DNA of 64,000 nucleotides from CAYQJL01 sp964612295. GTDB taxonomy: Bacteria; Eisenbacteria; RBG-16-71-46; CAIMUX01; WJJG01. Shown here one piece after another: positions 60,124-64,000 of this stretch (position 1 is the first letter of the stretch; each line of letters starts with the position of its first letter). The stretch is from positions 59,716 through 123,715 of the forward strand of contig CAZTDY010000006.1 in the NCBI GenBank assembly GCA_964612295.1, in the 5' to 3' direction. Under the pieces are notes generated by a model. That model was not told where the DNA came from, did no database searches, and saw only the letters and a program-made list of their open reading frames with translations. A program made the position numbers and the translations under genes.

Positions 60124-62259
60124 GTGATTCGGCCCGGGGGATTCTCGTCAAACGCATCTTGGTTCACCTTGCTGCTGGTCACGCTGGTCGTCAGCGCGGC
60201 TCCGGCTCAGGCGCAACAGATGGTCCTGGACTATCTCTACCGTTACGACAGCCAGCCGGGGGAACCCGACCACATCATGAACGCGATCGAGGTGTCGGGC
60301 GATCGGGCCATCGTCAGCACCAATCGCGGGGTGACCCTCGTCAATCTCGCCACGCTCCCGCCCGGCGGCACGAGCGCCTACCTGGATCGATTGACCGGGT
60401 TCAACGCGCGCGACCTGTATCGAGGTGGGGGTGGCGCCTTCTACGTGAACCGCCACCGTAACCAACCCGCGATGGGCGCCGGCTTGGTCGTTGTTCGGTT
60501 GAACGGCAATGACCTCCAGCTCATCGACTCGATCGAAGAGACCGGTGTGCTCTACGAGAAGATGTGCGTCTCGAACGGACATCTCTATGTGACCGCCCAC
60601 GCCTATGGGCTGCGGGTGTTCTCCATCGCCAATTTGTATGCGCCCGTCCTCGTGGGCAGCCTGGCGGAAGGCTTCACGGACGCCTTTGCCGTCGCAGTTT
60701 CAGGGGACACGGCCTTCGTCGCCGATGGAGCCGGTGGACTCAAAGTGGTTGATGTTGGAGATCCCTCCAATCCGAGCCTGATGTCCGGCGAGACACTCTC
60801 CACCGCCGTGGGGACCGCCGAAGATGTGATCTGGCTTCACAACACCGCATACGTCGCGCTGGGCGGCGCGGGTTTGGGAATCTACCCTGGCGGCGATCCG
60901 GCCGCGCGTACCGTGTTCCCCGTTGACGGCTGTGCTGAATCTCTCTGCCGGGTGGGTGATCATCTCGCCGTGGGAACCATGGGGGGAGTCCTCATCTACG
61001 ACCTCAGCGGCCAGCTTCCGGAGCGGGTGGGCCGGGAAACGGCCGCCCGACGCGGTTCCAACGCCGATCTGCGCATTTGCTCGGGCGTGAGCCCCGCGAC
61101 CGGGGACCGGCTCCTCTGTTCAAACTGGGACTACCTGGATGTCTACCAACTGGTCGAAGCACCCAGCGGTACCCAGAGCGACATCACGCCAGGCGTGCAG
61201 AGGATCCGCTTCGCGCCGGCCGGGGGTACTCAGGAGGTCTCGATTCGCAACGAGGGCACGCTGCCGCTGACGGTCAGTAGCGTGGTCACCGACCCGAGTG
61301 CGTTCGAGTGTGACTACGCGGGTGGGGTGATCGGCTCGGGGGAGGCCATCAGTTGCACCATCGCCTATGATGGAACCGGCACCAATGTCGGCGGCACCAC
61401 GTTGTTCTACTCGGATGACCCCGATGAATCACCACTCCCGATTCAGGTGTTCGGGCGCACTGACTACCTGGATCCGGGGGAGTCGGCCATCGACTTCACT
61501 CTTCCGCTGCTCACGCGCGATCCTGAAACCGGCGACTTCAACGAGGAGATCTTCACCCTGTCGGATCACCTGGGACAGGTGGTCTGGTTTCAAATCTTCG
61601 GCACCTGGTGACCGGCCTGCACGCCCGCGGTCGCGGATATGCAGAACACGATCGTCAAGGAGTTCGAGAACAACCCCCAGGTGTTCGCCGCTGTCTTTCA
61701 GCAGGGCGGCCAGAATGGAGAGACGCGCGAGTGGCTGGAGGTGTTCTGGAGCAACTACTTCCTGCGCGGCGGGGTCATCTGGGATGAGACGGGGACGACC
61801 GGAGGGCAAGTCTACGGGCAACCCAGCACCCATCTTCCGTTCGGGCGCGGCTTCATCATCGATCAGGAAGGGCGGGTGAGTCTGCCGTACTTTGGGCATC
61901 AGCCTCAGATGGCAATTGATGAGATCTACGAGCTGCTGGGGACCAGCGGCATGTCCCCGGCCGAGTCCGTCACGGTTGTGCACCGGGCGCCTCGGTTTCT
62001 CACCGACACCGCCTTCCTCACGGGGGAGCACCGCTTCCTTTTCGAACTCGCCAGACCTGAGCGCGTTACCTTGGCGATCTATGATGTGCTCGGCCGGGAG
62101 TTGGCCACCCTCCTGGATGCACATGAGTCGGCCGGTCGACATGCAGTGCGTTGGAGTGGCCTGACCTCGCAGAGCGCGGGAGTCCCGGGCGGAGTCTACT
62201 ACGCCTTCCTTCGCAGCCCATCCGGGGCGGCATCTCAGAAGCTCTTGCGTCTGCGCTGA
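60124..62259 (+). CDS. Probable secreted selenoprotein 2: LVIVD-repeat protein with a redoxin domain (U-x-x-C) and sorting tail
   Basis: 711 residues from the GTG at 60124 (AGGAGG, 5-nt spacing). One TGA occurs at codon 496 (61609-61611); the frame continues to 62259. Signal peptide to ~33. LVIVD-like propeller repeats follow (AIVSTNRGVTLVNLATL, GLRVFSIANLYAPVLVG, GGLKVVDVGDPSNPSLM), then a DUF1573/ASPM-like Ig domain (VSIRNEGTLPLTVSSV), then a TlpA/AhpC-type redoxin (DFTLPLLTRD ... QVVWFQIFGTW-U-PAC-TPAVADM) and a FlgD-like tail (YDVLGRELATLL, GVYYAFL). The ATG at 61639 has no ribosome site, so independent translation of the second part is unlikely. Role inferred: surface thiol peroxidase/disulfide enzyme. 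Confidence 0.87.
61617..61644 (+). promoter_or_regulatory. Candidate bacterial SECIS element of selenoprotein 2
   Basis: Lower stem CTGCA (61617-61621) with TGCAG (61640-61644), a 3x3 internal loop, upper stem CCGC (61625-61628) with GCGG (61633-61636) and apical loop GGUC at 61629-61632. The loop begins 17 nt after the UGA. GGU in the loop is the SelB-recognised feature of E. coli fdhF. Confidence 0.78.
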
Positions 62260-62266
62260 GCCGGAG

Positions 62267-62467
62267 TCACTCGAAGAGCTGCTTTGCAGAAGCCTTGTGG
62301 ATGTTCCTGAGCCGAGTTCTGGTGCGGGGCTCGAGATACTCATCTTCCTCCGTCTCGAGGATTCCCTCCACGATCTCGCCCGCTATGTTTGAACCGTTCA
62401 CCGGAGGAAATCTCTCCATCGACCTCGGTGGCGAGGATGCCGCAATCGAGATCATCCGCTGCGGCAT
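62267..62467 (-). CDS. Possible small protein
   Basis: 66 codons. The second half looks protein-like (EIVEGILETEEDEYLEPR then RTRLRNIHKASAKQLFE, charged and helical), the first half less so. No ribosome site and no family match. It lies downstream of the broken isochorismatase-like gene on the same strand. Confidence 0.3.
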   Translation of the reverse strand: MPQRMISIAASSPPRSMERFPPVNGSNIAGEIVEGILETEEDEYLEPRTRTRLRNIHKASAKQLFE

Positions 62468-62483
62468 CCGTCGCTAGGGAGCG

Positions 62484-63071
62484 CTATTGGGTGACCGCCT
62501 TGAGCATCAGTTCGAGGCCGCTCCACCCTACTGAATCGACGATCCGCTCAATGGTCTCGGTGTGCTCAGCGCTGGGACTCAGGAGCGCCCCTTCAACCAT
62601 GAAGACGTTGTAGTCACGCTCCTGCGCGCCGAAGTAGGTCGCCAAGACGCACCCCGTGGCGCTGAGCCCGCAGAGAAAGAGAGTGTTCACACCCTGCTCG
62701 TTCAAGATCTCCTTGAGGTTGGTTTTCACGAACGCGCTCGGTTAGTTCTTGACGATCATCGGGTCCTCTTCCTGGACGATGACCGTCTCCGGGAACTGGA
62801 ATTCCTCGCTACCTACCTCCGGTCCCCATTGTAGATCGGTGTGATAAACGCGAATGACCGGGAGCCCATGCTGCCGGAACTGCCAGATCGTTCCGTTGAT
62901 CATCCTGAGAGCACCGGTCTGCTGAGTCTGATCCATCATGGGTAAGTAGCTGTTCTGAATGTCGATCACGAGAAGCGCCGGCTTCAGTGGCTCGGCGTCG
63001 GCTTCCTCGGCCGAAACAGCGGGGCCCAGAGCGCCGGCGACCAGAATCATGGCGGCAACGATCCACTTCAT
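62484..63071 (-). pseudogene. Exported isochorismatase-like hydrolase interrupted by an in-frame TAA
   Basis: Signal peptide (MKWIVAAMILVAGALGPAVS) followed by the cysteine-hydrolase fold: catalytic Asp in LLVIDIQNSY, Lys in DPMIVKN and Cys in CGLSATGCVLAT. A TAA at 62742-62744 falls between VKN and PSAF, where relatives have an aromatic or basic residue; the frame is otherwise open from 63071 to 62484 (about 195 residues). TAA is not decoded as selenocysteine or pyrrolysine, so this is a nonsense mutation or an error (one base from TAC/TAT). Both halves are needed for catalysis. Confidence 0.82.
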
Positions 63072-63244
63072 TTGCGAACCTCCTTGGGGGCATCGTCGGC
63101 AATCTCGGAAAGCACTCTCAAGATAGTCGTTTATACACCATCTGACCAGGCGGGACTCCGGCAGGCGCCAGGCCGGGGATTGGTATCATCCGCCGGACCA
63201 GAGCCAAGTGATTGCCTCCAGATCCAGGTATAAGGAGGACCCGC

Positions 63245-63949
63245 ATGTTTCGTCTGCTTACCGTTTCGATTCTGTTGCTCGTCATCTCGGTGCCGGCGTT
63301 TGCCCAGCCGGGCTTTACCGACCGCCCCATCACCAACAACGCCTTCGCGCCGACCGGCTATTCGCTGCACAAGGGTGAGTTCACCATTGGCATTGGACCG
63401 CTTGCTTTTGGAGTTGCCGAGAATGTCCAAGTCGGGACCAACATCCTGTTGTGGGCATTCCAGGTCTACAACGCTGATCTCAAGGTGTCCCTCACCAAGA
63501 ACGACAAGCGGGCGTTCGCAGTCGGGGTGGGCTTCCATCAGCTCGATCTGACCCTCAGCGACGGTGAAAACGACGAGGATATCAAATTCCTGGCGGTTTC
63601 ACCCTATGTCTCAGGGTCGTGGCGGGTTGGGGAGAATACCATGCTTCATGGCGGGGGGCAGTTTGCCTTCTTCGAAACCGATGAGGCCGATACCGATATC
63701 GATGACGTGGATGCCAGTGGCTCGAGCACGGGAACAACGATCTTCGCGGGCATCGAGCAGAGTTACAGCTCCAAGACCAAGTTTGTGGCCGACGTCGGCT
63801 ACGACACGACCTTCGAGGGAGCCCGCATCGGAGGCGGCGTGCTCTTCGGGTGGGATACGTTTCGGCTGAAGCTGGGCGTGAGTTACTTCACCGCAGGCGA
63901 CGGCTTCACCTTCCCGCTGGTCGGTCTCTGGTGGCGGTTCAAAGCCTAG
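63245..63949 (+). CDS. Outer-membrane beta-barrel-like protein
   Basis: 234 residues from the ATG at 63245 (AAGGAGG). Signal peptide cleaving after VPAFA. The rest shows alternating amphipathic strands with aromatic girdle residues (FTIGIGPLAFGV, NILLWAFQVYNADLKVSL, AFAVGVGFHQLDLTL) and ends in VGLWWRFKA, close to the usual C-terminal barrel signature. A D-rich loop (DEADTDIDDVDASG) is probably extracellular. Function unknown. Confidence 0.75.
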   Translation: MFRLLTVSILLLVISVPAFAQPGFTDRPITNNAFAPTGYSLHKGEFTIGIGPLAFGVAENVQVGTNILLWAFQVYNADLKVSLTKNDKRAFAVGVGFHQLDLTLSDGENDEDIKFLAVSPYVSGSWRVGENTMLHGGGQFAFFETDEADTDIDDVDASGSSTGTTIFAGIEQSYSSKTKFVADVGYDTTFEGARIGGGVLFGWDTFRLKLGVSYFTAGDGFTFPLVGLWWRFKA

Positions 63950-64000
63950 GTTGTGGATCGAAGATCTGTGATGGGTCGTCCGGGCCGCAGCCTGCCTTTT

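Noticed and set aside
61639..62259. Separate gene starting at the ATG at 61639
   Set aside because: No ribosome site, and it starts just after the active-site motif, inside the redoxin fold.
62742..62744. In-frame TAA as recoded amino acid
   Set aside because: TAA has no known sense recoding in bacteria of this kind; nonsense mutation or base error fits.
1..64000. CRISPR arrays, insertion sequences, prophage genes, rRNA or tRNA genes
   Set aside because: No spaced repeats, transposase or integrase motifs, terminal inverted repeats or RNA gene signatures were found by reading.

Overview
GC-rich, gene-dense bacterial chromosome fragment with no rRNA, tRNA, CRISPR array, IS element or phage genes that I can recognise. 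Seven large exported proteins end in a FlgD-like/Por-type C-terminal sorting domain (a PNP/F-type start, a G-R-x-V strand, a W-D-G strand, a G-x-Y-F/Y strand and a terminal basic residue). With a TonB receptor, multihaem cytochromes and high GC, this points to an uncultured FCB-group or candidate-phylum bacterium of the Eisenbacteria/Krumholzibacteriota kind. That placement is inference; I have no marker gene for it.

The most important observation is a pair of probable secreted selenoproteins. At 1839-3851 and at 60124-62259 a long gene is interrupted by one in-frame TGA. In both cases the TGA sits exactly where the first cysteine of a thioredoxin-like W-C-P-x-C motif belongs (W-U-P-Y-C and W-U-P-A-C). 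Both continue in frame through the rest of the domain to a FlgD-like sorting tail. Both have a bacterial SECIS-like hairpin 17-22 nt downstream; the second has a GGUC apical loop like that of E. coli fdhF. No sel genes lie in the window.

Layout: 1-1449 carbamoyltransferase (partial) and a PHP-like hydrolase. 1839-3851 selenoprotein 1. 3989-7698 thiamine block: thiE facing a TPP-riboswitch-controlled thiF-thiS-thiG-thiH operon. 7831-16341 two S8 proteases with sorting tails around an MscS channel, a UroD-like protein and a stunted trypsin-like lipoprotein. 16550-21081 DUF4838 lipoprotein, then an overlapping zinc-metallopeptidase/ATP-grasp pair. 21249-25851 TonB receptor, then a UroD-like methyltransferase with its corrinoid protein. 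25848-27727 response regulator and a frameshifted hybrid kinase. 27797-30433 secreted hexahaem cytochrome. 30548-34175 zinc-uptake block (RHH regulator, znuA, znuC, znuB, Fur-family regulator). 34335-35941 PP2C phosphatase with a G9 frameshift, and a polyferredoxin. 36047-48293 a continuous trpEGDCFBA-aroF-aroA-aroE-aroKB-aroQ supraoperon behind a trp leader peptide and attenuator. 48624-53701 an FG-GAP/sialidase-like secreted protein broken by a 10-bp duplication, and a membrane AraC-type regulator. 53832-54618 DUF2703 protein and a tiny Cys-rich protein. 55029-56381 ankyrin-tetrahaem cytochrome fusion. 56495-62259 beta-helix protein, papain-like protease and selenoprotein 2. 62267-63949 a nonsense-interrupted isochorismatase-like gene and an outer-membrane-like protein.

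Several genes are broken by small lesions: perfect 11-bp and 10-bp tandem duplications in two secreted proteins, a G9 run in the phosphatase, a 1-bp class frameshift in the kinase and a TAA in the isochorismatase gene. Some may be assembly errors, which must be kept in mind when judging the two TGA codons. The shared position, shared motif and shared hairpins of the TGAs still set them apart from random errors.
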